A stretch of 64,000 nucleotides of DNA, taken from NCBI GenBank assembly GCA_019455245.1, contig JACFMR010000003.1, positions 1-64,000 on the forward strand. The letters run 5' to 3'. The notes under the pieces are model-generated. The model was not told the DNA's origin. It worked only from the letters and a program-made list of their open reading frames with translations, and made no database searches. The translations under genes and the position numbers were made by a program. The stretch is from Opitutaceae bacterium. Its GTDB lineage: Bacteria > Verrucomicrobiota > Verrucomicrobiia > Opitutales > Opitutaceae. How positions within the stretch are numbered: the stretch's first letter is position 1; each line of letters begins with the position of its first letter. This document shows, in pieces, positions 17,446-29,111 of the stretch.

Positions 17446-18576
17446 TCATTGCCGCTTTTCCGTCAGAGGCAGCATCACCCCGCGGCGAAAAAGCATCACC
17501 TGTCCGCTGCTGGAGGAAATCACCAGGGCGATACACTGCGTGGCGATGCTGATGGCCGCTGCGGCAGCATGCCGGCTGCCCAACCCACTGGGCAGGGAGA
17601 AATCGGTGTCACCCGCCTGTACAAGGCTGCCGGCCGTCTCCACCACCCCGTCGCCGCGGATCACAAACGCGCCGTCGATCGAGGAAAATTCCTTGATCGT
17701 CTCGTCCATGAACGGGTTGAGGATGTTGCGATCCTCCTCTTTGTAACCGAAGAACGGATTGAGCACCAACGGTTTGGTAAACTTCAACACCCGCTCGGTC
17801 GCCCCCACCACAAAGAGGCAGCCCACGGGCTTGCCCTCGCGCCCCTCGACCGCGAGTTCGGTGGCGATGCCGATGACACGCTCAAGCACCTCGGGTTTCA
17901 CGTCGTCCGGCAGCAGATCCTGCTCGCCGGTCAGCAGGGTCTGAAATTCGCGCTCGATATCGACCACCGTCAGCGTGTCGAACTGGTTGCTGCCCGTCAC
18001 CCCACCGATGCAGCAGATGCGGCCGGCAAACGGGATGATGCCCCGGGTCAGCGCCACGAGGATCGCGCTGCGCAGCTGTGCCATGCGTTGGCTGGAAAAA
18101 GAACGCACCTGGATGGTCTCGGTGAACTCGCGCTGCGCCTCCGTCGGTTCGATGGGATTGCGGGTGACGAGAATCGTCTTGGTCTTGGCCCGCAGTGCGC
18201 CCGGTTGGATGCCGCCCACAAAGGTGTCACCGAAAACCATGATCGAACCGCAATCAGCGCCTTTGGCCACCCGTTGCGCCTCCTGAAACATCAGGCGGTT
18301 GATCCGGTTTTGCCACGCCTGCACCGGGCGGATGCCGCCAAAGCCCGCCAGCAGGCGCTCGTGCAACGCGTCCAGGTCGGGCGCGCTCACCAAATTGTCG
18401 ACCAGTTCCTGCTCCTTGACCTGCCGGGCGATGGACGCGAGCACCTGCAGGTAATCGCGGGCGCGTTCACCGGCGATGAGCATGACGATCAGCCGGATGC
18501 GTTCATCATCCTTGCCCCCGTCGTGCCGGATGCCCGCCCGGCTGCGGCCGATGGCGAGCACATAGCGGCGCGACAT
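17446..18576 (-). CDS. diadenylate cyclase (DAC domain) with PK-C-like and EIIA-remnant domains
   Basis: A protein of 376 residues whose last 150 form a DAC (DisA_N) domain that makes cyclic di-AMP from two ATP. The motifs are [10 protein letters not shown] (the DGA motif) and [13 protein letters not shown] (RHA in place of the common RHR). The middle part ([16 protein letters not shown] through ILVTRN) resembles the pyruvate-kinase C-terminal-like domain seen in the archaeal-type cyclases. The first 75 residues ([20 protein letters not shown]) match the second half of a type-2 PTS EIIA domain whose first half is encoded immediately upstream in the same frame, behind a TAG codon. The ATG used here directly follows that TAG. 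Confidence 0.8.
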   Translation of the reverse strand: MSRRYVLAIGRSRAGIRHDGGKDDERIRLIVMLIAGERARDYLQVLASIARQVKEQELVDNLVSAPDLDALHERLLAGFGGIRPVQAWQNRINRLMFQEAQRVAKGADCGSIMVFGDTFVGGIQPGALRAKTKTILVTRNPIEPTEAQREFTETIQVRSFSSQRMAQLRSAILVALTRGIIPFAGRICCIGGVTGSNQFDTLTVVDIEREFQTLLTGEQDLLPDDVKPEVLERVIGIATELAVEGREGKPVGCLFVVGATERVLKFTKPLVLNPFFGYKEEDRNILNPFMDETIKEFSSIDGAFVIRGDGVVETAGSLVQAGDTDFSLPSGLGSRHAAAAAISIATQCIALVISSSSGQVMLFRRGVMLPLTEKRQ

Positions 18577-18786
18577 CTACACCCGCACATGCGGCAGTGA
18601 GACGCCGAAACCGAGATAGGTCGTCATCGTGCTCTCGCGGGCCAGCAGTCCGCGGAGCAAGGCGTCGGGCTTGAGGTCGGGAAACTTGTCGACACAGACC
18701 GCCAGCAGCTCCTCCAGCGCGCCCTGCAGCGTGACGCTGTGCAGGTCAATGATGCGGCTGCGGGCAATGATCTTTTCGAGCCGCAT
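18577..18786 (-). CDS. N-terminal half of a PTS EIIA-type-2-like domain, cut by TAG
   Basis: 69 residues that end with GFGVSLPHVRV, the region holding the phosphorylatable histidine of fructose/mannitol/nitrogen-type EIIA domains. The reading frame stops at a TAG (18577-18579) and is continued in the same frame, with no base between, by the ATG of the diadenylate cyclase gene, whose N-terminus supplies the other half of the domain. Either the gene has suffered an amber mutation, or two polypeptides are made by stop-start reinitiation and assemble into one domain, or the base is a sequencing error. It begins 23 bases after nuoA on the same strand. Confidence 0.7.
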   Translation of the reverse strand: MRLEKIIARSRIIDLHSVTLQGALEELLAVCVDKFPDLKPDALLRGLLARESTMTTYLGFGVSLPHVRV

Positions 18787-18809
18787 GGGGCGGGATCCTT
18801 AGCCGCGGC

Positions 18810-19181
18810 TTACTTTTCCCACTCGAGCGCGCCTTTCTTGATCTCGTAGAACAGCCCGAGCACGAGCAGCCCGATGAAGAAAAGGATGGGACCGAAAATG
18901 GGGAGATTATGGGCGAGAAAATCGCGATAGATGAAGGCCCAGGGAATGAGAAAAACCACCTCGATGTCGAAGATGATGAACAGCATCACGGTGACGTAAA
19001 ACTTGATCGAGAACCGCGAGTGCACGATCCCGCCGGCGGGCACGCCGCACTCGTAGGCCGAGTCCTTGATCCGGTTCTTGGCCGCGCGCTGGCCGATCAG
19101 GTGGCTGGCGCCGATCACCAGCGCGCCAATGCCGGCGGCCAGCACGATCTGGATCAGGAAGGGAAGATAGGCGGAGCTCAT
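18810..19181 (-). CDS. nuoA: NADH-quinone oxidoreductase subunit A
   Basis: A 123-residue subunit of respiratory complex I with three membrane helices. The family signatures are the YECGVPAGG loop with its cysteine, the SRFSIKFYVTVMLFIIFDIE stretch with the conserved acidic residue, and the final LGLFYEIKKGALEWE. It would sit in the inner membrane at the joint between the membrane and peripheral arms. No other nuo genes are adjacent: a DUF362 gene lies upstream and the EIIA/diadenylate cyclase pair downstream. The start codon follows a C-rich leader lacking a Shine-Dalgarno motif. Confidence 0.95.
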   Translation of the reverse strand: MSSAYLPFLIQIVLAAGIGALVIGASHLIGQRAAKNRIKDSAYECGVPAGGIVHSRFSIKFYVTVMLFIIFDIEVVFLIPWAFIYRDFLAHNLPIFGPILFFIGLLVLGLFYEIKKGALEWEK

Positions 19182-19223
19182 CGGGGGAAAATTTCAGGGC
19201 GCGCGGGCCGTCTGACAAGCGGT

Positions 19224-20255
19224 TTATTCGTGCACCGGGATGATCCGGGCCTCCTGCGTCCGCGTCGAGCCCACGCCGAGCAGTTCCGCAAACTCCAGCG
19301 TGCGGATTTCCTCCGACACCGGATGGAAGCCCGAGCGTTTCCGCCAGGCGTTGATCCGGTCGAGCATCAGCGAGTCCAGCATGACCGGGTCGCGGCTGAG
19401 CCAGACCACCGGCTCGGACACCGTGTAGAGCGAATTGAAATACGGCCCGCCGATGAACTGGTAATGCTGCAGGCTCACGATCGTGCAGGCCCAAGTCTGG
19501 CGCAGCTCGGGAATCGCGCTCATTTCCGCCACCGCCGCGGGAGCGTTGGCCGGGCTGCGAAAAAAACGCGCGGTGTTGGAGGCGTTCCACAGGGTCGCGT
19601 TGACCAGCGAACCGTTGACGCCGAGCGTCGGATGGTCGGTGTAGACCGGCAGGTTGATCCAGAAATCAGCCTCGAGAAAAAGCGGCGTGGCGAGGAAGCT
19701 CTTGCGGTCCTCGTCCATCGTCGAGGTGTTGGGCACGTCCTTGGTCTGCGATTCGACGAAAATCGGATCGAAGCGCTGCGGCAGCGGGCTGTCGTAGAAC
19801 CAGACGGGATCGTAGAACTTGCCCGACTCCAGCACGTAAATCTTGTGCCCCGGGAAAAGCGACTGGCCCGAGGCGAGGGACGGCAGGTAGCCGGTCATGC
19901 GCAACCGCAGCTGGTTGAGTCCGACCAGAAAAACATCCTCCCGCGCAAAGCCGCGGCGCTCCAACGCGTTGATCACCGCCCGCACCAACGCCACCGGCGT
20001 GGCCATGCCCGGCCCGGAATCGGCGTAAATCTTCAGCCCCACCCTCTTCTTCTCTCCCGGAATCATCCGCCGGCCGGTGGACTGCTCGAAATCACCGATC
20101 AGGCGTTCCACGATGCTATCATAGGCCCGCGGGCTGAAGTCCGGCAGGCGCGCCTCCCACACCGGCTCGAGCGGAGCCGATGCCGGCGAAGTTTCCTGGG
20201 CGGAAACCCGCGTGAGCATCGCGATGAAAATGGCCGTTAAAATGAAAAATCGCAT
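19224..20255 (-). CDS. exported DUF362 domain protein
   Basis: A 343-residue protein with an N-terminal signal peptide (hydrophobic to about residue 19, cleavage near VSA-Q). The body resembles DUF362, seen in VGLKIYADSGPGMATPVAL, ALERRGFAREDVFLVG and the YTDHPTLGVNGSLVNATLWN stretch. DUF362 proteins often accompany Fe-S proteins, but no ferredoxin domain or cysteine motif is found here. The biochemical role is unknown. It is divergent from dnaG and lies 42 bases upstream of nuoA on the same strand. Confidence 0.72.
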   Translation of the reverse strand: MRFFILTAIFIAMLTRVSAQETSPASAPLEPVWEARLPDFSPRAYDSIVERLIGDFEQSTGRRMIPGEKKRVGLKIYADSGPGMATPVALVRAVINALERRGFAREDVFLVGLNQLRLRMTGYLPSLASGQSLFPGHKIYVLESGKFYDPVWFYDSPLPQRFDPIFVESQTKDVPNTSTMDEDRKSFLATPLFLEADFWINLPVYTDHPTLGVNGSLVNATLWNASNTARFFRSPANAPAAVAEMSAIPELRQTWACTIVSLQHYQFIGGPYFNSLYTVSEPVVWLSRDPVMLDSLMLDRINAWRKRSGFHPVSEEIRTLEFAELLGVGSTRTQEARIIPVHE

Positions 20256-20370
20256 GGGTCTGAGTCGCCGGAAAATGCACTATGTTTCCTCCGCGGAGCC
20301 CGAAACTTGACAGTCCCGCCCCCGGGTTGAAAGTGCATTCTTTGCGCCGGAACCTGCGCGCCGCCTTTTC

Positions 20371-22224
20371 ATGCCCGTCATCAAGCCCACCTGCGTGCGC
20401 GACCTCAAGTTGCGCGTGAACCTCGCGGACGTCGTTTCCCGCGTGGTGACATTGCGGAAGGCCGGGGCCCGGCTCAAGGGCCTGTGTCCGTTTCACAACG
20501 AAAAAACCCCCTCGTTCCACGTCGATCCCGACAAGGGTTTCTACAAATGCTTCGGCTGCGGCAAGGCGGGCGACGTCATCACCTTCGTGCGCGAGACCGA
20601 ACAGCTGGGCTTCACCGAGGCGGTGGAGGCGCTGGGCCAGCGCTTCGGCATCGTGATCGAATACGAGGAGGGCGCCGGTCCCTCGCGCGAGGAACGTTCG
20701 CTGCGGCAGGAGATTTACGAAATCCACGAGCTCGCCGCGGAGCATTACCATCAGGTTTTCAAGGGTGCCACGCCGACCGGCGAGTTCATGCGGAACTATT
20801 GGGTGACCGCGCGGAAATTTACGCCCGAGCTGGCCGACGAATTCAAGATTGGCGCGGCCGCGCCCCAGGACGACGGCCTCGCCGCCGTCTTGCTCAAGCG
20901 CAAGTTTTCCGAGGACGCCCTGCGGCAGTGCGGCCTGTTTTTCGTGCGCGACGGCGCGGCGCTCACGCTCGGCTCTTTGCGTCCGCGGTTCCGCGGCCGG
21001 CTGATGATTCCCATCCGCGACCATCAGGGCCGCGTGGTCGCCTTCACCGCCCGGCAGACCGATCTCACGCCCGCGGACGATCCCGCCCGCGAGGCCAAAT
21101 ACGTCAATTCGCCCGAGACCCCCGTCTTCACCAAGGGCAACCTGCTCTTCAACCTCGACCGCGCCCGCACCGCCGTCGGCGAAGGGAAACCCTTCGTCCT
21201 CGTCGAGGGTCAGCTCGACGCCCTGCGCTGCTGGAGCGTCGGACTCAAGACCGCCGTCGCCCCGCAGGGCACCGCGATCACCGACACGCAGCTCGTGCTC
21301 CTGCGGCGTTATTGCAGCCAGGTGGAATGCTTTTTCGACGGCGACAGCGCCGGGCAAAAGGCCGCGCTGCGCTTTCTGCCGATGGCCCTCAAGGCCGGAC
21401 TGGAAGTACGCTTTCTGGGTGGCGCCGCGGAAACCAAGAGCGATCCCGACGTGCTCTTTCTCGCCCAGGGTCTGGCGGCCTATGAGGCGTTGCGCGCCAA
21501 CTCGCTTTCCGCGATGGCCTTCGCCTGCCATGCCGTGCTGCCGGATCCGGCCAACGCGTCCTCCGAACAAAAATCCCGCGCCTCCCGCACCTTGCTGGAA
21601 CTGATCGGCGCCGCGGATTCCGAGGTCGCGCGCACGGAGTTCATCACCGAGGCCGCCACCCATCTCCGCATCATGCCGACCGCGCTCATCAGCGACTACC
21701 GTCGCTACCACGCCCGTTCGCCACGCGCGGAGCGCGAGCCGGCCGGGGACAAGCCCTCCGCCCCACCCTCCGCCGCCAACACCCACACGCCCGAGCTGCA
21801 TCTGCTCATGGTCTGCCTGCACTACGAAAACATGGGCAAACCCTTGAGCACCGTGTTGCCGCACGACTGGATCGACGCCGGACATGCCGCCGGTGCCCTG
21901 CTCAACCGGTTTCTGGCCGAATTCGAGCACGACAGCTGGCCCGGGCGCGACCACTTGGACGGATTGCTCGAAACCCCTGAGGAAAAAGCGCTTGTCGCAT
22001 CCCTCCTTTTCGATACCCCTGCCTTCGATGACCCCGTCAAAGTGGCCAATGAAGGGCTGCGCCTGCTGCGCACCCGGGCCCTCGAGCCCCGCCTCCGCCA
22101 AATAGAACTTGATTTAGCCAACCACCAGGCGGACAGTAAAGCTGACCCAATTTCACTCTTAAAAGAACGTTCCGAAATCCAACGCCAGCTCCGCCAACCG
22201 CTCGGTCTGACCGCAGCGGTCTGA
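20371..22224 (+). CDS. dnaG: DNA primase
   Basis: A 617-residue primase that lays RNA primers at the replication fork. It has the N-terminal CHC2 zinc-finger ([26 protein letters not shown]), the primase core, a Toprim domain ([17 protein letters not shown] with the catalytic glutamate, later [12 protein letters not shown] with the DxD metal site) and a helical C-terminal part that would contact DnaB. The start at 20371 fits the family. It is the first gene of the dnaG-rpoD macromolecular-synthesis order common to many bacteria; the rpsU gene often placed before it is missing. Confidence 0.97.
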   Translation: MPVIKPTCVRDLKLRVNLADVVSRVVTLRKAGARLKGLCPFHNEKTPSFHVDPDKGFYKCFGCGKAGDVITFVRETEQLGFTEAVEALGQRFGIVIEYEEGAGPSREERSLRQEIYEIHELAAEHYHQVFKGATPTGEFMRNYWVTARKFTPELADEFKIGAAAPQDDGLAAVLLKRKFSEDALRQCGLFFVRDGAALTLGSLRPRFRGRLMIPIRDHQGRVVAFTARQTDLTPADDPAREAKYVNSPETPVFTKGNLLFNLDRARTAVGEGKPFVLVEGQLDALRCWSVGLKTAVAPQGTAITDTQLVLLRRYCSQVECFFDGDSAGQKAALRFLPMALKAGLEVRFLGGAAETKSDPDVLFLAQGLAAYEALRANSLSAMAFACHAVLPDPANASSEQKSRASRTLLELIGAADSEVARTEFITEAATHLRIMPTALISDYRRYHARSPRAEREPAGDKPSAPPSAANTHTPELHLLMVCLHYENMGKPLSTVLPHDWIDAGHAAGALLNRFLAEFEHDSWPGRDHLDGLLETPEEKALVASLLFDTPAFDDPVKVANEGLRLLRTRALEPRLRQIELDLANHQADSKADPISLLKERSEIQRQLRQPLGLTAAV

Positions 22225-22244
22225 TTGTTTTTTCCTTTTCCACC

Positions 22245-24065
<1,821 letters not shown>

Positions 24066-24116
24066 ACCCGGCGCTTTCCCGCTTTACAGCCCATCACCCC
24101 GGCATAGCTTCATCCC

Positions 24117-24359
24117 ATGGAAATCCTGCCCGCAACCGTGGCGGCCCTCTTCGGCCTCGGCGCCCCCGAGCTGATCGTCATCCTGATCATTTTGCTCGTG
24201 CTTTTCGGCGGCGCCAAACTGCCCTCGCTCGCCAAGGGCCTCGGCCAGTCCATCAAGGAATTCAAGAAGGCCCAGAAGGAAGTGGAAACCGCCGCCGAAT
24301 CCGAGCCCGAGACCGCGGCGAAAAAACCGCCCGAGGACAAGGCCCACGGTCCCAATTGA
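24117..24359 (+). CDS. tatA: twin-arginine translocase subunit TatA/E
   Basis: An 80-residue protein with the TatA plan: a short N-terminal membrane helix ([17 protein letters not shown]), the conserved FG-x(2)-LP hinge, an amphipathic helix ([20 protein letters not shown]) and a charged tail. TatA oligomers form the channel that exports folded proteins. The N-terminal ten residues before the helix are somewhat longer than usual. tatB and tatC are not adjacent. It is followed by an intrinsic terminator, closing the dnaG-rpoD-tatA group. Confidence 0.92.
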   Translation: MEILPATVAALFGLGAPELIVILIILLVLFGGAKLPSLAKGLGQSIKEFKKAQKEVETAAESEPETAAKKPPEDKAHGPN

Positions 24360-24381
24360 ACCGACCGGCAAACCTTTCATC

Positions 24382-24408
24382 AGCGCGCTACCCGGCGCGC
24401 TTTTTTTT
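24382..24408 (+). terminator. intrinsic terminator after tatA
   Basis: A GC-rich stem (AGCGCGC with GCGCGCT) followed by eight T residues, 23 bases beyond the tatA stop codon. Confidence 0.88.
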
Positions 24409-24492
24409 CGCACCACCCAACCAGCGCTCGTTCCCGCTGTAACACCACCGGCGCAATGCCGTAAGATTCGGGCCAAACCGCGATTTACCGCG

Positions 24493-25573
<1,081 letters not shown>

Positions 25574-25636
25574 ACGGCGATCAAGCAGTCAGGCTGCGAT
25601 GCATGGCATACGCGGCGAAATGGTTCGATTTTGTAG

Positions 25637-25657
25637 GGGCGCGCCTTGTGCGCGCCC
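25637..25657. repeat. inverted repeat in the mreB-mreC gap
   Basis: GGGCGCG and CGCGCCC separated by seven bases. It would fold in RNA but is not followed by a T run, so it may modulate rather than end transcription between mreB and mreC. A processing site or a dispersed REP-like element are alternatives. Confidence 0.5.
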
Positions 25658-25798
25658 GCAGCTTCGTATCGACAGAAGGACACGAACAAGCCACGCCCCA
25701 CCGTTCAACGGCATGGGCACGTCTGAACGGGTTTTGCCCGCCGACCCGCACTTTCGGGTGGCATTGCCGATTCGCCGGGTTAGGTTCCGCCGCACACC

Positions 25799-26632
25799 GT
25801 GCCGCAACGACGTTTCGATCAGGCCAAACCCTTTGTCACCCTCGGTCTCGTGCTGGCCGCTTGGTTGGTGCTGCCGGTTGCAGTCAAATCGTTCCTGCGC
25901 GCGAGTTTTTTTGAACTGCAGGCGCCGGTCGCCACCGCCGCCTCCCATGCGCGCGATCTGCAGGAATACTGGTCTTTGCGCAACCAGTCCAAGCAGGAGC
26001 TGATCCTTGCCGGGCGCGATCTCGCGCGCATCAACGCCTCATTCGAGCTGGCCGTGCAGCAGAACACCCACCTGCGCGAGGAAATCCGCCGGCTCGAAAA
26101 CCTGCTGCGGGTACCGGCCCATTCGGACTATCGTTACGAACACGCCCGCGTCGTGCGCCGCGATTTCACCAGTTGGTGGCAGCGGCTCATCATCCGCAAA
26201 GGCCGCAATCACGACCTCCCCGTCGGCGCCCCCGTGGTTTTCTCCGGCGGTGTCGTGGGCCGCGTGACCGAGGTGCACGCCTACACCGCGGTCGTTGAAT
26301 TGATCAGCAGTCCCGGCGTGCGTCTCGCCGCCGTCGTCGAGGGCGATGACCGGCCGATGAGTTTCCAAGGCGGCGTCAACCCGACCTTCGGCACCGCGCA
26401 GGGCATCATCGAGTTCGTGCCGCTCGACATCTTTGCCAGCCCCGACAACACCAAGCGGCTCGTCACCTCCGGTCTGGGCGGTGTCTTTCCCGCGGGGCTG
26501 ACCCTCGGGCAGGTGGTCCGGGTGGAACCCAGCACCGACGGCCTGTTCAAAACCGGCGAGGTCCGGCTCGATCCGCGGCTGGGCGAACTGACCGAGGTCA
26601 CCGTCCTGGTGCCGGTCGCACGCGAGGAGTGA
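25799..26632 (+). CDS. mreC: rod-shape-determining protein MreC
   Basis: A 277-residue bitopic protein linking MreB to the periplasmic cell-wall enzymes. It has a single N-terminal membrane helix (about residues 13-31), a coiled-coil segment (about 60-105, with NTHLREEIRRLENLLRV) and the beta-sheet MreC domain (VVRRDFTSWWQRLIIRKG, GVVGRVTEVHAYTAVVELIS). The start is a GTG at 25799. The end overlaps nothing; mreD begins four bases later and uses the GAGGAG at the end of mreC as a ribosome-binding site. Confidence 0.93.
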   Translation: MPQRRFDQAKPFVTLGLVLAAWLVLPVAVKSFLRASFFELQAPVATAASHARDLQEYWSLRNQSKQELILAGRDLARINASFELAVQQNTHLREEIRRLENLLRVPAHSDYRYEHARVVRRDFTSWWQRLIIRKGRNHDLPVGAPVVFSGGVVGRVTEVHAYTAVVELISSPGVRLAAVVEGDDRPMSFQGGVNPTFGTAQGIIEFVPLDIFASPDNTKRLVTSGLGGVFPAGLTLGQVVRVEPSTDGLFKTGEVRLDPRLGELTEVTVLVPVAREE

Positions 26633-26636
26633 CGCC

Positions 26637-27149
26637 ATGCACCGCCGTTGGCTCGCCAGTTTTCTCACGCTGTTGTTGCTCCAGGCCGTCATGGGCGAAA
26701 TCAACCACCACCTCGCCGTCTGGCAGCTGCATCTGTTCGTGGGCGCCCTGTATGTGACCTTCAACGCGCTGCGCCTGCCCGCCCGCCCCGGTTTCATCGC
26801 CACGGCCCTCGGCGGCCTGTTGTGCGACGCGGCTGTACCCGGATCCTTCGGCGCGCATCTCGTGCTGTTTGTCACGGCCCACAGCCTGGTCCTCAACCTG
26901 CGCCATCGCATCCCGGCCGATGAAACCGGCACGCGCGTCGTCATGGCGCTGCTGGTCAATTTCGGGCTCTTCCTCGCGTTTGCCATCCTCTGGTCCGCCC
27001 GTCTGCCCGCGCCCGGCGCCATGTGGCCGCGCCAGCTGTTCGAACTCCTGTTATCACAGGCCTTCCTCATCCTCATCGCGCCGTGGTTTTTCGCCCTGCA
27101 GGAGCGGGCGCTCGTGCTGGCGCGCTGCGAAGATCGCACCCGGTTCTGA
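26637..27149 (+). CDS. mreD: rod-shape-determining membrane protein MreD
   Basis: A 170-residue protein with about five hydrophobic segments and hardly any conserved motif, as is normal for MreD. The identification leans on its size, membrane topology and position between mreC and mrdA. It belongs to the inner-membrane elongasome. The gene starts four bases after mreC, with a GAGGAG ribosome-binding site ahead of its ATG, and ends six bases before mrdA. Confidence 0.85.
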   Translation: MHRRWLASFLTLLLLQAVMGEINHHLAVWQLHLFVGALYVTFNALRLPARPGFIATALGGLLCDAAVPGSFGAHLVLFVTAHSLVLNLRHRIPADETGTRVVMALLVNFGLFLAFAILWSARLPAPGAMWPRQLFELLLSQAFLILIAPWFFALQERALVLARCEDRTRF

Positions 27150-27155
27150 CACGCC

Positions 27156-29111
27156 ATGGCGGACAATCTCGCTGAGCAATCCGGCAACCTCGTCAGGTCC
27201 TACAAGGGCTACGACCCGCGCGTCATCCTGTTTTATTTCATCATCGCGCTGCTCCTCGCCACGCTCGCCTCCGGCCTCGCCTATCAGCAGTTCATCAAGG
27301 CCGACGAGTATCACGAGCGCGAGCGGATGCAGAGCCAGCGCCGCATCCTGGTGCCCGGTCCGCGCGGCAACATCTACGATCGCGAAGGCCGCCTCCTCGT
27401 CGGCAACCGCCCGCGTTTCGCCGTGGTGCTTTACCTCGACGAGCTGCGCCCGGAATTCCGTCGCGAATACATCCGCATCCGCAAAAATTACCGTGCCACC
27501 GGCGACAAGGACATCCCTTCGCCCGGCCAGATGGAGCGCATTGCCCGGGCCACCGTCGTCCAGCGCTACCTCGACGAGGTCAACACCCTGCTCGGCCGCG
27601 ACGAACAGGTGGACAGCCGCGATTTGAGCAATCATTTCGTGCGCGAACTGCTCCTGCCCTACACGTTGATCGACGACCTCGCGCCCGAGGATTACGCCCG
27701 CCTGCTGGAAAGCCTGCCGGTGGCGTCACCCCTGCAGGTTTACACCTCCAGCACCCGCTACTATCCCTACGGTCCCGCCGCCGCCCACACGCTCGGGTAT
27801 GTCGGCATCAACTCCGACATCGAGGCCGAAGACTTTCCCGGTGACGACCTCCGTACGTTCAAACTCAAGGGCAGCATCGGCCGCGACGGGCTGGAAAAAG
27901 TCTTTGATGCCGATCTGCAGGGCGAACCCGGTGGCACCATCTTTCGCGTCGATCCCTCCGGCTTTCGCATCAACCCGCCGCTGGAGCGACGCCAGCCGGT
28001 GCAGGGTCGCAACCTCGTGACCTCGCTCGACATCGATCTGCAACGGGCCGCCGAGGCCAAGCTGCGGGAGTTCAACACCCCCGGCGCCGCCGTCGCCATG
28101 GATGTGCACACCGGCGAGGTGCTCGTCATGGCCAGTGTGCCCGACTACGACCTCGGCAGCTTCTCCCCGCGCCTGAGCTTTGCCGCGAGCAAGGACATCG
28201 AGGCGCGTCAGGCCTGGGCCAACCGTGCCATCGGCAGCGCCTACCCGCCCGGTTCAACCTTCAAGATTCTCTCCAGCATCGCCGCGCTGCGCAACGGGGC
28301 GATCGAGATCGATCAACCCATCTGCGACTGCCGCGGCGTGCTGCACCAGCACGGGCGCCGCTTCGTCTGCTACAACGGCCGCGGCGTCCACGGCGAGGTC
28401 CTGCTGTCCGAGGCCATCTCCTCCAGCTGCGACATCTACTTCTATGAGGCCGGTTGGCGCACCAGCGCCGAGAAACTCGCGGCCGAGGGCCGGCGTTTTC
28501 ATCTCGACGGCCCCACCGGCATCGAACTCCCCTACGAGACCGGTCGCATGGTCATGCCCGACAACGCGTGGAAGGTGGAGAATATCGGCATGAAATGGTT
28601 TCCCGGCGACACCGCCAACATGGCCATCGGCCAGGGTTTCGTGCTCACCACGCCGTTGGCCATGGCCGCATTCACCGCCTCCGTCGCGCGCGGCGAGGTG
28701 CACACCAAGCCCACCCTGGTGCACCGCCCCGACGCGCCCGTACAAAAAAGCGAATCCATCGGCCTCACGCCGGAGCAGCGCGCCGCGCTCATCAAGGGCA
28801 TGGTCGATTGCACCACCGTCGGCACCGCGCGCGTGCTGACCAACATCGCCGGCCTGCGCGTTCCGGGCGTGCAGATCGCCGGCAAGACCGGCACCGCCCA
28901 GATTCCCGGCAACAAGAACGTCGCCTGGTTCATCTGTTTCGCCCCCGCCGAGAAGCCGGAAATCGCCATCGCCGTGGCCATCGAGGGCGATACCGCCGGC
29001 GAGGAATTCGGTGGCGGACTCTACGCCGCGCCCGTCGCCAGCCGGATCCTGCAGGAATATTTCCGCAAGAAAAACGCCCCGGCCGCCGCACCCGCGTTCA
29101 GGGTGAACTGA
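27156..29111 (+). CDS. mrdA: penicillin-binding protein 2 (elongasome transpeptidase)
   Basis: A 651-residue transpeptidase that cross-links peptidoglycan during elongation. After one membrane helix (about residues 23-45) come the dimerisation/pedestal domain (LVPGPRGNIYDREGRLLVGN) and the transpeptidase domain with STFK at 367-370, SSSCD as the second motif and KTGTAQ as the third. It ends the mreCD-mrdA group; rodA, often the next gene, is missing. Its last 14 bases overlap the convergent transglutaminase gene. Confidence 0.96.
   Translation: MADNLAEQSGNLVRSYKGYDPRVILFYFIIALLLATLASGLAYQQFIKADEYHERERMQSQRRILVPGPRGNIYDREGRLLVGNRPRFAVVLYLDELRPEFRREYIRIRKNYRATGDKDIPSPGQMERIARATVVQRYLDEVNTLLGRDEQVDSRDLSNHFVRELLLPYTLIDDLAPEDYARLLESLPVASPLQVYTSSTRYYPYGPAAAHTLGYVGINSDIEAEDFPGDDLRTFKLKGSIGRDGLEKVFDADLQGEPGGTIFRVDPSGFRINPPLERRQPVQGRNLVTSLDIDLQRAAEAKLREFNTPGAAVAMDVHTGEVLVMASVPDYDLGSFSPRLSFAASKDIEARQAWANRAIGSAYPPGSTFKILSSIAALRNGAIEIDQPICDCRGVLHQHGRRFVCYNGRGVHGEVLLSEAISSSCDIYFYEAGWRTSAEKLAAEGRRFHLDGPTGIELPYETGRMVMPDNAWKVENIGMKWFPGDTANMAIGQGFVLTTPLAMAAFTASVARGEVHTKPTLVHRPDAPVQKSESIGLTPEQRAALIKGMVDCTTVGTARVLTNIAGLRVPGVQIAGKTGTAQIPGNKNVAWFICFAPAEKPEIAIAVAIEGDTAGEEFGGGLYAAPVASRILQEYFRKKNAPAAAPAFRVN

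Noticed and set aside
20119..22101. Long minus-strand frame opposite dnaG
   Set aside because: Antisense to DNA primase; composition is that of a shadow frame.
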